DNA of 64,000 nt from Hymenolepis diminuta (GCA_900708905.1 CAADRB010000012.1:1901257-1965256); one strand, 5' to 3'; positions 14,401 through 29,400 are shown, counted from the first letter of the stretch. Notes: generated by a model from the sequence alone, not told the origin. Numbers and translations: made by a program.

Positions 14401-17400
14401 TTAGAATGAAAATATAAAATGGCAATTTGATAATTAGGTAAATAGTGAGGAAAGCAAGTTTATAAATTTTAACTTTTTAAATCATAGGTAATAAAATTGA
14501 TAGGCCACTGACAAGACGTCGTCACATTTAAAATTTCAGAAACCTCTCATCAAAATTCTCTCTCAAAAAATACATGGGAGAGAAATTAAATAAAAAATTA
14601 ATAAACTTGAGTTTTCTTGCAGGATAATTTAAAATTGTTTCAATATTTGAATTTCTGGTATTGCCGGGATGTTATGCCGAAGATATAGTTAAGGCAAGTC
14701 ATTATCAATCTGCCCAGTTAATAACGGGATCAATTTCTGGATATATAAAATATGATCTGAGGAGGAAAAAGCAGAGATTTCGATATAACATTAATCAAAC
14801 AGATAGAAAAGTTAAATATGACGATTTATAAATATCGTTAGGATATTTAAGAAGTTGCTCACAACATTCTAAGCAAATTAAAATTTTCCGTAAATGTAAA
14901 TATTTAAAAATTGTAGACAGACGGCAATGCCACGAAATACTTTTCATCTAAGGGACACAAACATTTTTCAAGGCCTGTTCAGCCAAATCTGCGAGATTGC
15001 ATTTAAAAACACATTTGAACATGTTTCATGCGAATAACTGGAAAATAATTTTAGCTTGAACTGCATATTTACGGAGGAAATTTTCATATATTCAAGAATT
15101 TCCATTTGGTATATGCTGCAATTAAAATAATCCCGTTCGCACTGAAGTTACTTAAGACATGTACAGGGTTGTGCATAAATTTTCTTTCAAAAGTAACAGT
15201 ATTATTTATGCACAAAATTTCATGATTTATATAGAAAAATCGCGTATTTGCATAAATATAAATGAATTAAAAGTTTTAAATTTAATAATAAAAAAATATA
15301 TCAAATAGAGAACCATCAAATTTTAAACTTTGAAAATTTTGAGACATCAATTCAGTTACAAAGTTTTGTTTACAAGATCTCAAAACTTTCGGCTAAGGGG
15401 CTTAAATACTGCAGCTCAAAAAGGAGTTAAAAGCTAAGAAATACCAATTACCATCCGATTTCAATAAAAAATCTCTGCTTTCAGGATTGATATTATTAAC
15501 TTTCATTATTATCCCTATTATTAATAAATGCAAAACCTAAAGATTTGAGATTCTTGTAGTTAAAAGAAATGTTGTGCTACAAAATCGCTACTCATTATTC
15601 TCATAATAATACAAAAATTTTGCAATTTTAATTACGGGATTTTAAAGAGTCTTATTTCATTTGATTTTTGGATTAAGGCTGTACATTATCACTAAATGAG
15701 GAGTTGATGTACAAACATTCAAATTTTGTGATTTGCGCCCGGGATTGCAGCAAACGTCTGTCTGTGATGTCCAGTTCATTTCGACGGGTTTTTTAATCAT
15801 GATGGTTGGTCTTGCTATTTCAATTCATTTTTTGTTTCCACTGGTTGAGAACACAAAACGATCGTACGCGATGCACGGTGACTTACAGGCTTGACATAGA
15901 AGACGTAGTTTCTCAGAACTTAAGTGAGCATAATATGTTATTCGTAACAATATGTCGCAAGTAATATTAAAAATAATTTTAAATTTTTATATAAAAATGT
16001 TGATTAGTGCATAGAAAACGACATTCTATTTCACTAGACAACCCCTGGATAGAAGAAATTAATACTTTTCTCTTACGTTTAGCAGCCAAATGCAAAAAGT
16101 ACCTCTTATTACGGACTATAGTTAAATTTGACAGATTAAATCAAACGAAAACCTCTTTGATCACTGAAATTTTAAGTGTATGATATATTGTCTGCTTCCT
16201 ACACGTGGGTAAATTCTGGAAATAAAACGATTTATCATCAATAGTAGTGCAGATATTTATCAAAATTAACTACATTTATTTAACAGAATTCCTTAGGTTG
16301 GGGTTAATTTCTCTCACCTTAGAATGTGTATACCAGGAATATATGTTGCTGGCTTCATTAGCGCTGTTGTTTAAGGCGCTACAGGAACAAAATTGAACTA
16401 AGCAAAAGTTTTCATCTAAATATGTATGTTCTTCTTATTGGCTGAATAATTATACAGTATATTTCAATATCGTGATACAAAGCAAAGTATGAATTTTGAA
16501 ACAACCGCTTTATACTAAGTGCATCACACAATTTTTCACTAAAGTCATAAAAAATAGTTTTGAAGAATTTTCTGCTTGAAATTCATTTTTGCAGTTACGG
16601 CTGAATTTTTTGCTAATTAAGAACAGACGCAGACCTCTAACAGAGAACAGTTGACTAAAAATAAAGTGATTAAAAGCCTTCATTTCTATGCGGTTGTTTT
16701 CTATTTAGTCGAAAATTCAAAAAATAACAAATTTCGTTGGAATGTATTGATTACAAGTATCAGGAGACCTTACTTCATTTGTAGATGCAATATTTGCGTT
16801 CTCCTACTGTTTAGCAGCCTTTTGTTCAAATTTAATAATTCAGCTCGTTTTAACGATTGGCGGATTTTGAAATCGTAAAATATATTCATGTGTTGAAAAA
16901 TGGTTCTAATGCTTAATCACGACATTGCATGATTTCTCATGTGTATTCTCCGGATTACGGTAGCTATGCCCTCCCTTTTCTATGACTCAATGCTTAATTG
17001 ATCAATATTAAATACTTCACTTCCCGGTCCCGGACATAAGGTCTTTGCTAACGTCAATGGTTTGAATGGATTATCGTGATAAAGATTGACTAGGCCCAGT
17101 ACATCTGTACTATTTCTGCTTCTGTGTTCGTGAATACCTTTGTTGAAACACCCTTTTGACACAGCAGCACTGCCTACAGCTTTGCATATGCCTAACAGAT
17201 CTAAGCAGCCTAAATACAAATCTGTACCATTAAAATTTAAAAACGCAGTGAGTTGAAGCCATATCCATTCTTTTGTGTTTCATACTTCATATTTCTATCA
17301 TCTTCGTCTTTCTCTCGTAAAGAATGTGATCTTTATTCTCGAAGGCATAAATTTTATTCAGCATGTGTCTCTGTATTCTTTTGCCTTATGACTCCGTTCT

Positions 17401-20400
17401 GTCATGATTGCCTATGTTCTATGGATCATTACCCTAGGCGTTTTTCAACTGGGCATATCATCCTCATTCCATTTATCATAATAAGGGACTGTCATATCTT
17501 GGCAATTGAAGTGCAGAAGTGCGTGTATGGTCCTGCTTAATCCATTTAGTTCGACGGTACCACTAATACATGTCCTTGCCTTTTCCCCTATTTCAATGCA
17601 TTTATGTGTCATTCGATTTATTATATCACTCTTATTCGATACAGTGGTAATTTTTATACTCCTATTTGCGAGGTTTAAAGGGACAAATTCTAAACACTTC
17701 GATTCGCTTCTGTTATAACTCAAAATATTACAGATGTATACTTGAAAAAGAAAGTTTAGTTAACTAAATATATGTTTGTAGAAATAGTAGTTATCTGATA
17801 ATATTTGATGACTATTCTACACTTTAAATACATCAACAAAAAAATTACCGATTTGTATACAACTGGCATTTTGTCACCATAGGCATTTAGAAAATGTATT
17901 AATTATCATATAAATCAAAGAGATGCATAATTTAAAATAAAATTTAGACGTTTAATTTTCAAAACTTGACATAAAACGGCTTAAGAAGTAAAAAGTGCCA
18001 GTAAATTTTTGTAAACTCACAGGAGGTTCAGTAGAAAGTTGGGAAGATAGATTTCTGGAAAACGTTGAGAGGGACTGGGATTGGCTGAAAAACAAATATT
18101 TTCATATTAATTTCATATTTTATGAAGATATAAATATGAGGTATAACTGCCAGTTCCTGAGGAGAAAATGCTTAAAACGTTTGCCGATTAATAAGCAAAC
18201 ACTTGAATAAAGCTAATCTGATTGGAATGCTATTGAGGTCTACTGTATTAAAAAGACCTTAGATTAATTCAACTATTTACTCTGCAGCTGGTAGAAGAGT
18301 GGGATCTATCGAGGTAACACTAACACGCTCGCGTTATAAAACTATAGTTGCAAGTTGAATAACCAAGCATTGTTCAGATCAGTCAATGACTAAGCAAAAA
18401 TCCAGTAGTCATAAAAATGTATCTGCTACTACAAACCAGTAATAATTTATTAAAGCTCTTTGATTGGTTTAAGATAATTATGGGCGGGGTTTGATAAAAT
18501 AACTTCGATTAATAAATTGTCAAGTAATGATTTATTGATTCAGTGTAAAATATGCACCAAGTTACTAGGCAAACAAGCCTTTCACTACAAAAACTAAAAC
18601 AATTCCCTTCAGTTTTACAATGAAAATTTTTTCTTGAATTTTAATATACCGAATGTAATTTGTAATTATTAATTTTTGACTAAATTTTTTATATTAATTA
18701 CTAAAGTGTTTAATCTTGATATTTTTGCCAACCAACAACAATATTGTCGTCTCCTGGCGACAAAAGTTAGATTTAAACCACGGACGTTGAAATGCTGTCA
18801 CTTAAAAGGTCTATTGGCTTCTCCAATTCTTATGCTATTCGCTTACCATTTTCAAAAGGGAATATACTAATGCTCATAATTTTAATATCTGTTATCTTAA
18901 TATCTAAGATCTTTTTAATTAGAAAGTTGATTAAACCTAATTTAACTCTCTACTAAAAAATATAAACCGCCTGATATTTCCATTCTGTGAAAGCGCCCAA
19001 TGCGAACTTGGCCACCGAACCAGTTAACGTACCCTTTTTATACAAGCCACAGGTGTGCAGCAATTTGAAGAATGGTTAGTTTAAGAGTGCATATCGCTGT
19101 TCTTATTAATATATTACCATAATAAAATGAATTATTTTGATATATGAATTTGTAACTTGCATATATGTAATAAATGGAATTTAGTATTCACCCTACTCCT
19201 AAACCTTTTCGACAGAGAGAGAGTACAAATAATGGAACATTGCTACTGGAACAATGAAAGACAAAGCCACAATAAAAGGCGGAAACAAGTCAGGAATGAG
19301 GAGGGATGGAAGTAAATCCGCATTTCATGGTGGTCTGCATGTGCAATAACAGGTTGCATTTGCATTCATGCAAATAGCGAAAAGCGAAGGAAATACCATA
19401 AAATAACCAGGTGGGCGTCCAGCTGGTGATTCACACAAATTCCTTCACAAGCAATTTGCTGAATGAACAAATAAGTGAACTAAAGCAATTGCTGGGGGGT
19501 GATATAAGTATTGGGAGCCATCGTGTTAACGGTGATTAGACATGATATGGGGTATCTTAGTCAATATAATTTATGAAATATAAATTTCCATCTACCCCGA
19601 TACTGTCTCGATTTCCAGATTAATTCGTAACATGTAAGATTGAATATTTTAACGAAGGTTAAAATCAACCACTGTATTTTTATGCCAAACAAGTTTAGAT
19701 AAAGGAAGATCTTTATGAAAATTCCCATTAAAATTGTCTAAATGTCGAGCTTAGTTCGTCTTAAGAGCTGCTCGTGTTAAAATTGGAAGCGGCACGAAGG
19801 TGGGATTGGCCTATTAAGGAAGACATAATGTATAGAAGTCAAAACTTAGAATTTAGAGACCCCAGAGAGTCTCTATGTTAAGTACGAATTCATTTAATTG
19901 TTTACTTTTATTATCCTGGTTTTTAGAATCTAAAATTTCCCCAATGATTATTCATGGCCGTTGTGTTTTCGTCAAATCGATAAATTACAAGCTCATCTTC
20001 ACAGATTTTTAACCGTACTCATTAAAATAATCATCGTTTTGTGGTATTTGGGTAAAAAAGAAATGAAGGAACGCATATTCTGTCTATGCTAAGTAGACGG
20101 AAACTGTATTCTAAATAAAAACAGAGTCTTCTGAAGTAAAATTGTGCAACATTAGGTAATCTGCTAAAACACGGAAGATTCTTCATGAAAAGGATTTGTT
20201 TTTCCCCATTTGTTAGGCTAGTCGAAGTTGAAAACCCCACGAATTGGGATGAAATTTATAAAAAGAATATGTACCATTCTTTACCACCGTAAAAATATCC
20301 TGCAGGAATGTTATTCCCATTCCTCTACGGATTGTTTTCCCAATGGTTCAGAAAGAAGTGTTTCAAAAGAATCTAAAGATACGTGATGACTTAAGGACTA

Positions 20401-23400
20401 AACTAAAATTGATAGGAAATACGAGAAATATTTTGAACATTTGAAATAACCATTGAAAATGAGTCATAAACTGATTTCTTCTTTACTAACTCTCAAAATG
20501 ACGGGAAATATACACTAAGCATAACTGATTATTTGGTTATTTATTGATCATTTAGTAACCTTGAGTATTCTATATAATATGAAAATATTGATTTTATAGC
20601 AATGGTAACAACCGAAACTATTAACAAAAAAGTATCTATGCATATATAAATATAATAAATTTGTGTGAAACTGAGAAAATAGAAAAGTTATAAATTGATG
20701 AAGAATCCCTCTTAAAGGTCTTTTGAAGAGAAAAGGTTAGATAGATTATTTTCATTAAATCAATATTCAAATCGTATCAATCAAATTAAACATAAACTAA
20801 CATTGAGTCATCTTTTAACGGATCAGCAATAATTCCGTTGGCTATCGCGGTAAAGTTTTGGGAGATGGGATTGTTCGCAGCCATGGTAACCGGAGGTGAT
20901 GGTGGAGATCGTTGAGCAGTGTTTACGGGGGGACGTGGTGCCGGCCGTCGCATCACGTTGCTAGTTGGGAGGAGAGATTTTGAAATTGTCATGGGAGATG
21001 ACGAAACTGGCGCCATCACTGTTGGGTTGGATTCCTGGGATATGGTTGAGTGAAATTCATCCGGATTCGCCTGACACAGCGGAAAATAACATTCCGTTTC
21101 AAACTGAACATTGAAAAGTTAAGCATATAGATGTATGTTTATGAAAAAATATTTCAAACACGGAGAAGATTTGGTCATCTAATGCCTAACTGAAAGAAAT
21201 AAGACGTTTTGAGTGAAGAAACTCGTTAAGGCCAGTTTTATTTATTAGTAATAAACATTATAGCTGGCCCTTAGATGTGATTGCACAGACCCCGATCACG
21301 TGGACTCTGACTGGTACCTTAAACTAACGGGATTAATTAAATTTTTCATCAAGCAAATATCGAGTATGAACACAACAACAAATATATTATTCCATTTCAG
21401 GTATTCATCGTTTATTATCCTTGGAATGAAAAGCCAGTTAAGAAACAGAAAACTGAATCCATTTATATCAATTACGGAGACAATGAAACTTCAGCGCTAA
21501 TAGGCATTTTTAAAAATTGGTTTAAAATACTGCTATGTTAATTTTAAAAGTAAAATTAACCATACTTACCAGGACGAGATTTTGATGAGGGGGGACTGCA
21601 GGTGGCTGATTGCCCATCTCCAGTGGCTCCAGAACAATTGACTGTTCAGGCTTATCTAAAATTATAAATAATATAAATGAATATTTTAATAACCAGTATT
21701 CAAAATTAAATTATTAATATTTCAGAATATCAATGCAATTTCAGTTTCTATTTTGTCCGTTCCATAAACGCCAAATATATCATTATAAGTATTATATGTA
21801 ATAGATCATAAATTACAACAAATAGTAATATAAATCAATAAATAAAATTACAAGAATATAAAACATGATCATTTTCTGCTTTTAATAATTTCAACACAAA
21901 AGAAAATAGTTATAACTTACTAAAATCAGGAAAAGAGAAAAACAAATGCTTTCAAATAATAATAGAAAATAAAATAGCGATTAAATAATTATCAAATGAA
22001 AATTTCACCGTTTAATATCCATTGTGTGCATTTAGAGGATAAATGTCTGCGAAAAATACATCCTTATGGTTTTGAAATCGTGAAAGAACCCATTTTGCTT
22101 AAAATGAAAAAGGCCAAAATCACACTATCTTGGCTCAAGTCCAATAGATCTGTTTTATGAATATCCTTCTAACACAGCAGAACCTTTGTTCGACAAGAAC
22201 ACAATTTTAAACCTCAACTAGACAAACGCAGAACACAAAATTCTCAAAATCCTCCCTTTTTAAAAAGCCAATGGTGAAGGAGAGAAAAAGAAGGCAGAAT
22301 GCTCCTTTCTTGTTGTGACCAGCAAAACCCATTTGTGATGATCGGAAAAGACGCAAATGAGAAGGCAACTACCATATTCCTCTGACCCTCTTTTCCCCCT
22401 TTCTTTCATTCTATGGTAGGAAAAGAAAAGACACACAAAAAGGAAGTTGAAGAAAAAAGAGTGAGGGGGGGATGAACCTAGTAATGAAAAAGCAAACTAC
22501 GTTTGGGGGAGAGGAGAAAGCGAAGGGATAGAAAATGCGCAAATAACGTATCTGAAATCATTATTTTCTACTGTCCGAATGTCTAGGCTGAGAAATCTAC
22601 TTTCTCTTTTTTCCAGCCTGACCTTCATTAAGGAAATTTGAGTAGGAAATGTGGAGTAAGGAAGTAAATTCGCTCCCTCTATGGTCCTATGCCAGACAAT
22701 GCGCAAATTGGTTGCTAGTGGCAATGAGTGAATAAGGGAATGTTAGAGAGACAGAGAGTGAGAGATAGCAGGGAAGGAGAAGGCTATTTATAGCAACACT
22801 TGACAGAGTCGAATACTCTGTGGGTTACTGGAAGTTTACCAGTGCTCGGTTAACTTGGCAAAACCCATTCACTTCACACATAAAAAGGCTGGTGCTTCCT
22901 CTGTACTTTCTTCAGAATCGAAGTTTGAAATAAAATGAATTCATACAATATGTGAGCCATCAAAATTTGATCAAAATCGTCTCATTAAAATAAAAGATTT
23001 GCAAACCAGAATATAAAACAAATCCGCATTAAATGATGTGAAATATTCTGTCATCATGATAAAAACTAAATTGACTGAGACGGTAACATTCAAATTTTAC
23101 TTTCTTAGACGAACTCTAACTTTCCTACTATCAAATTTTTCGCCTTCAAAATTTGGGATATTTTCATTGTAAAAGCGACATTAGTATTTTAAATAAGTTC
23201 TTCAACCGCATTTATTTTCATTTCTTTTCAAAAAGTCGTTTTATCAACTTAAACTTCATTCAAACATCATGGGGACGTTCACTTTCCTTTTCTCGCAAAG
23301 GATCTGGCCGCAACTAAACGAAACATTGCCATACGTTTTTGACTGCCATATAAACAAAATTTCAAACATAATAAACATAGATTGAATCAATCCGTTTATA

Positions 23401-26400
23401 AATTAATTTGCTCAACTAATTTTATTCAACTCGAGATTTCATCTGCCTTTGACTCATAAAATATATCCACGTTTGCGCTACTTTCAAACCGACTTAAATC
23501 TTTGGTTTAAACAAATTTTGAACTTTGTTTGTTCAACTGAACTTGGCCAACGCTTTTATACATTCAAAAATTTTTTCATCTTAAATTTATCCTGAGTAAA
23601 TAACGTTCGTCTGTCGTTCCATTAACAAAGGGTATAATAGGTGTTTTCTTATCTTCAAAAGTGATATGTCACTCACAATTACTACTATTATTAATAAACC
23701 CATAAATCGACTTAATTGGATCAAAGAAAAATGACACCTACCTCACGAGTCAAACACGGGTAACTTTTTTCATCTAAGTATCTCATTAACCTTATATTGC
23801 AGGTTAAAAGTCGATTTAGTCGAGATAACAGTAATCTATTTAAAATCAAATTTTGTCTTAAATGATTACAACTCGGTGAGAGTAAAGCCCACAAATTCTT
23901 CAACACAAACTCACTTAACATTTACAAAAGAATATTTTAATAGTTTAGATCCTAAGAATTTATAAACGAAAGATATAAAAATGCTAATCAATAATCGTTA
24001 GCTCCAATATAGAATTAGATCCCACTTTCCATAGTAACGTTGCGTCCAGAAGGCATTTAGAGTGGATGAGCTCAGAAACACAACTGGAAAACAATATTAA
24101 AGAAAAATATGGAGAACTCTGATGGGGTATATTGGACGATGCGTTATCATCGTGTATGGATATATTTTCTTCCGCTTCTAAGCATTTACGTATTTAATAA
24201 CTAAAGATGAGAAATAGGATTCAGCACTTGAATGTTCAAAACTTTCTAGGGGGATATAAAAGCAATTAAGTAGACAAACCAACACAAATGAGTTGCTTGA
24301 TTTATCAAAAGAGATAATTACCAGATGATATCCTTTTAACCGAGATTCGTTTAGTAAGGTATTTATATTCTTCATTGAAAAAGATCTTACGATTAAGTAC
24401 TTTCAGTGAGACCATATATAAATCAAATTTTATGAAATTTTTCTGTTCAAAAGATGCTTTGGCAAAATAAAGATTCTAAATGTGGCAAAAAAGGATTTTA
24501 ACAAATATGCAATTGAAAACAATTTCCATTCTGATAATACAGGCCTTCCTGCCGCACTACTCAAACTTCATATGAAACTATCGGGTTGATTTTGAGTCCA
24601 AATACTTTTATGCTGGTAAAAATTAGAACATCTTAACAATATAAGAGGTAGTTGTGCCGAGATGAGCTTGACCAAATTCTAAATTCAATTAACTGGACAA
24701 CAAACTCTGAACACATTGCGGACGTAAAGTACTTCGCAAGGGATCCAGAGGTCAAATTCATTAGTGTGATATATGAAACTCCGGGCTTTACTGTAACGAA
24801 TTCAAACTTATCGGCAAAATTTGCAATGTGGATCAAACCAAAACTCATCTGTAGTGTGACAGTTTGACATTTTGAATTTTTTTGGTTCACCTCTTCCATC
24901 TCTTATTTGTTTATTTCCGCTATTAGTAAAAAAACGTATTTTTGATTTACCCTCGGCAAATTTATTAATTGATATCGCAATTAAACTTAAAACATCTATT
25001 ATGGAAATCGGGGCCTAAATTTTACGCAATTTAAAATAGAGCTTCCTCCCTCTATCTCTTACCTCAATTAAGACTGAAGAATTGCACTCAGAACGCCACA
25101 GCCTTAAAAACGTGGTCGAGGGTAATCGCCATGGTTACAGAGGAAGTTTGAGGGAAAGAATTTCACATAGATGGATGAGAGATTAAGAGAGTTGTTTGGT
25201 GGGTTAATTAGCTAATGCATCCTAATTAATCTGACGCCGCTCTGGCTTCTCCTACTCGCCTTGACCAACCCAACCCGCCTTCCCTTTTCCTTTTTATATA
25301 CATTTTTTCATGTTAAATTCCAATTTGAATTGGTTATACTTTCCTCCCAAATTAACAGTTCATTTAAACAAAGGGGTTCAATATTTAGGCTGCTCACCAC
25401 ATTTGTGGTAATTTTCAAATTATTATGTTGCATTGATTATGTGTCAAACATTTAGCAAAATGTATTTTAATATTATATAGTTTATCAATATTGAAAATTT
25501 TAGTATATTTAAAATTGGTCAGAGAGGGCGTCTTGAATCCTCTTTCAGCGAGATTCCCAGTCTAGGAATGCATTCAGAAATTATATTCATTAGAATTTAA
25601 TAGATAAAACGTAGATATTACGGTTTTGCAGATGATTTATTCACTTTTATGAACAAATTAAGTGTTACTTTAACATATGTAGGTTTTTCTTTTCTTAGTT
25701 TTTTGCATTTCACCCTTTTAAACTTTAAATCTAACAAACTGATAACCGAAATTGTGTCCAAATTCTTGGTAGTCACTCTTTTTTAAATTAGCTTTAAATC
25801 AGATTTTTTAAATATTTTCAACAGACTGGCCGCTAAAAATAAAGAGTGGTGACATTACTATATCATACCTTTTAAAGTTGCGTGTGTCAAAAAAGATTTA
25901 CTTAACATAAAATGATAAATTAAAATAAATTTCGATAACGTAGTGAATCCATAATCCAGACAGAGGAAAGCCATCTCAATTCCTCGCATCTCCCTATCTT
26001 CTTTACCACAGGTCTCATCTCTTTCTGTTCTCTTTTGCTGTCAATCGTGTTTAAATTTTCAAAATTATTAGTATGCTTAAAACGATTTTTTATTCTTAAA
26101 AATACACTGTTATCACTTTAAGCCCATTTCACCATTAAAAACCGACGTTCAAATTAAGAAGCACATCGACATTAATCACTGCGTATTGACAATACGGCAG
26201 ATTTTAATTTTTCAAACTTTATGTGTCTAAAGATAAAAGATTGAGACATCAGTTCCACGGATAGTTAAGATGTGGTTGTCAATCAGCTTTTTAGTGACAT
26301 TGCTAAGATTCGCTGCAAATGCAAGATATACACACCCTTAAACGATAGCCCTTGTTGGCTTCTAAAAAAAGACTTTCTATCAAAAAAGCAATTCTTGTTC

Positions 26401-29400
26401 CTCTTAAAAGACCTCTGGGATCTTTTTTTTAAATTTCTATTGTTGTTTTCTACTCGCCTAATGTTTTCCCATATTTCCTTTGTCCTTGTATTAAAGAAAA
26501 GATCAAAATATGTACTGACAGTTTGTAAATAAGATTACCTTTCAAAATACAGAAGGTATAAAAACTCGAAAAAAATTTAAAATCTACTTTGACGAATTTG
26601 TTTCTAACTTTAGATCAACTAATAGGAATCATCAGTCGCGGGAACAGAAATAATTGTCGCACAAATTTTCACAAAATTTACTTTGCAAAACTTGTCGTGA
26701 TCACTTTTCTAAGGCAGGGAAGTTCAAATAAAATATATAAACCCCACATGCGTTACCTCCACTCTCTCCCTTACTCCGATAATTCCTAAGGTCTTCCAAT
26801 AAACTCTGCTCTCTCCGTCTCTCTATTCTGCTGTCCTGGTGAAGCTGGATAGACAGCAAAAGATATAGCCAGCAGAATAGTTGGGGGCAAAATCATGTAA
26901 CATAGCTGCTAATTTATCCTCCCGAAGTTCCTTCAATCATAAACTAAAGAATACAGCAGATCGAGATCATAAAAGCATAAAACATAAAAAATGAAAATAC
27001 TTGTTAAATTTTTGAAACCTCGGTTATCATTAGTTGAAACTGACGCATAATCGACCAAAATATGCCCATGACGGAAATCTTTTCTCCCTGGAGAAGCGGA
27101 AAGATGAAAAATACACGCAATGCCCCCTAGGCTAAAGATAGACAACACACATTTCTTATAAACGGAAATTATAAGCATAAACAAACAAAAGTTAAGCGAT
27201 AAAAGGAAATAGGCATTAACAAAGCATTGAAAATAATTTATTATGCATTTAGATTATCATTTTAAATAACCTCTAGTAAAAGGATTTGTCGGCAATTTAA
27301 ATAATTGTTTCTGGATTTAAAATTACATATCAATATTAAGCTGTTTAAATCATTTATAAATGGTAAATTTAGATAATCATGATACAAACATAATCTTATG
27401 CAAACGACTATTTATCCATTTATTCGCTTCGAGTGGTGTGCGCACCGATTTGTGCTCCCACTTCAGAATACTGCAACCATTCGATATACCAAATTCAACA
27501 ATGGTTAGGGAAGAAAAGATTGTCATCGGGAGTTCGTTCCGCTGGAAAACGATGTAGGTATAAATTAAATAGTAACTTAAGCAAAGTTCACATCAAGAAG
27601 TCAGGTAAATTTAGCATGACTCTTAAGTAATCACTCAAGGTCGAGGGAACAATTACCTATCAAGATCACTTCATAAGGCTGTCTTATTTTTAAATATTAA
27701 TTTAAATTATTTGACACTTGCTTCTCACTTAACTGAGAGGGCTAAGTGGTCCTTTATTATACCAAATGCTTATCTGCAGTCAACACGAATATGCACAATA
27801 AGCACTGTGTCAGCACTACTAGAACTGGCAAGACGACAATAAAACCAGAAGGCAGAGGAGAACTGTTTTAATTACTGAAATGATTTGGCATGTAAATTGT
27901 TTAATCATTTAGAAATGATTAAGCAAAGGAAACATGAAGGTCAAAACTAATTAGTGAAACTCAGACAGATTCGAAGTTCTACGGTGCCATCGATTTCAAC
28001 TCCAGCATGGATATTGGAAACATTTATCAAATCAGCACTTTTGTATGATTTAGCTACAGCTGTCTATCATAAGGTAGATGATAATAGTTTAAGGGCTGTT
28101 CAGAACACTGCTCGAAGAATGGTGTTAGGATTGTACAGCAGGAGACAGATGAGTGTTAATGCTCTTGCAGAAAAAATTACCCTGAGAAACCTTTCAGCAC
28201 AACTACAAAGACTAGGATTAAATCTATGAACAAGTCTTAACAGAGAAAATGAGAAATTAATAAAAGGGCTGTTGAAATCCCATTTATGAAAACATGGTGC
28301 CTCTAAATTTGTACACACGAAGAGTTGACTAAGATAATTACAAACGGACGCTAGTCAGATATTCAGAGAGAAAGGAGGCAAAAGTTGAATGATGAATCCC
28401 ACAAAAATTTTTATTCCTTGTTCTATTGAAAATTAACCACAACTGAGAGGTGGACGAAAAGAAGGATTATGTATGTAGATTTGCCTCATCGACTCTTGGC
28501 AAATGAAAGTGAGATAAGAAGGTACTGGCGGATAGATCACTACAACTCCAAAAATGGTTTACCAATCGGTAGACTCCATTGTCCAGTAGATAGGTGATAC
28601 AATAATTGTGGGAAAAAAGGAAGGCCGCGAAACCATATGAAAGCAATCACTTAGATTTTTCGTATGGGGGAGTATGATGATAAGATGAAGGACTAGTTCT
28701 GAAGGAACTCCTACTTGAAATAAGGCAGTTGACCCGATGTTTCTAGGGCTTAGATGAAGTAGGGTTCCGCTGACTTCTTGACTTTCACTTCTACTGCCTA
28801 AATACGTCTTTATTTAGGAATTTTTACTTCCATTGTGTTTTGATGGTTTCTTATGACAAAGAGTTGCAAATCCGCCGTGGGAAATAAATTGATTAATTCC
28901 TAGTCCAAAGGTCGTAACAGTTTAAGACGTCTTTAACACCTAGCAACATTTCGTCAGTGCTCAAAATAAGCGATTTTTCCAGAAAAGTATTCCCTAAATC
29001 TTGGAGTATTCTCGGCGAATTTGCCAAGGCAATTACTTCAATACACTTTAATGGAAACTACCATTGTACTCACAAAAACCTAATATATAATGTTTTAATT
29101 CACCCTACAATAATTAATTCATATGAATGCTCTTATTAATATATACCAGTGAATATGGCACGCCCTAAACCTGAAGGGGGTTGGAAAATTAATTGAACGC
29201 TTTTGAGCAAAAAACTTGATCGGCTAGCTAGTAATGCAGCTTACTAAGTGCAGAAATATTCTAAATTTTTTGAAAATGAAATGAAATGGATTGTTTTTTG
29301 CCCAGTCAATTCAGGCTGCATTTTCTTTTGTCGGTTATCAGATTAAAACACCTGACTACATAGATTTGCATTAATAAACAATCTGACGATGCGAATTTCG

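Larger units (their letters stand above)
11355..20801 (-). other. PARD3: Par-3 intron 5 (9.4 kb)
   Basis: Mostly AT-rich and featureless. It holds a short perfect hairpin (15.2 kb), two protein-like minus-strand frames near 17 kb and a plus-strand fragment at 18.0 kb. A small missing Par-3 exon could lie here, given the phase conflict between exons 5 and 6. Confidence 0.5.

Noticed and set aside
24633..24899. Overlapping open frames on both strands, the plus one containing INWTTNSEHIADVKYFARD
   Set aside because: The composition is protein-like but there is no recognisable family, no ATG at a sensible place and only a weak acceptor. Not enough to call a gene.
25621..25700. FADDL motif (GFADDLFTFMNKL) suggesting a reverse transcriptase
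   Set aside because: No other reverse-transcriptase motifs occur before or after it in any frame; a four-residue match in AT-rich DNA is expected by chance.
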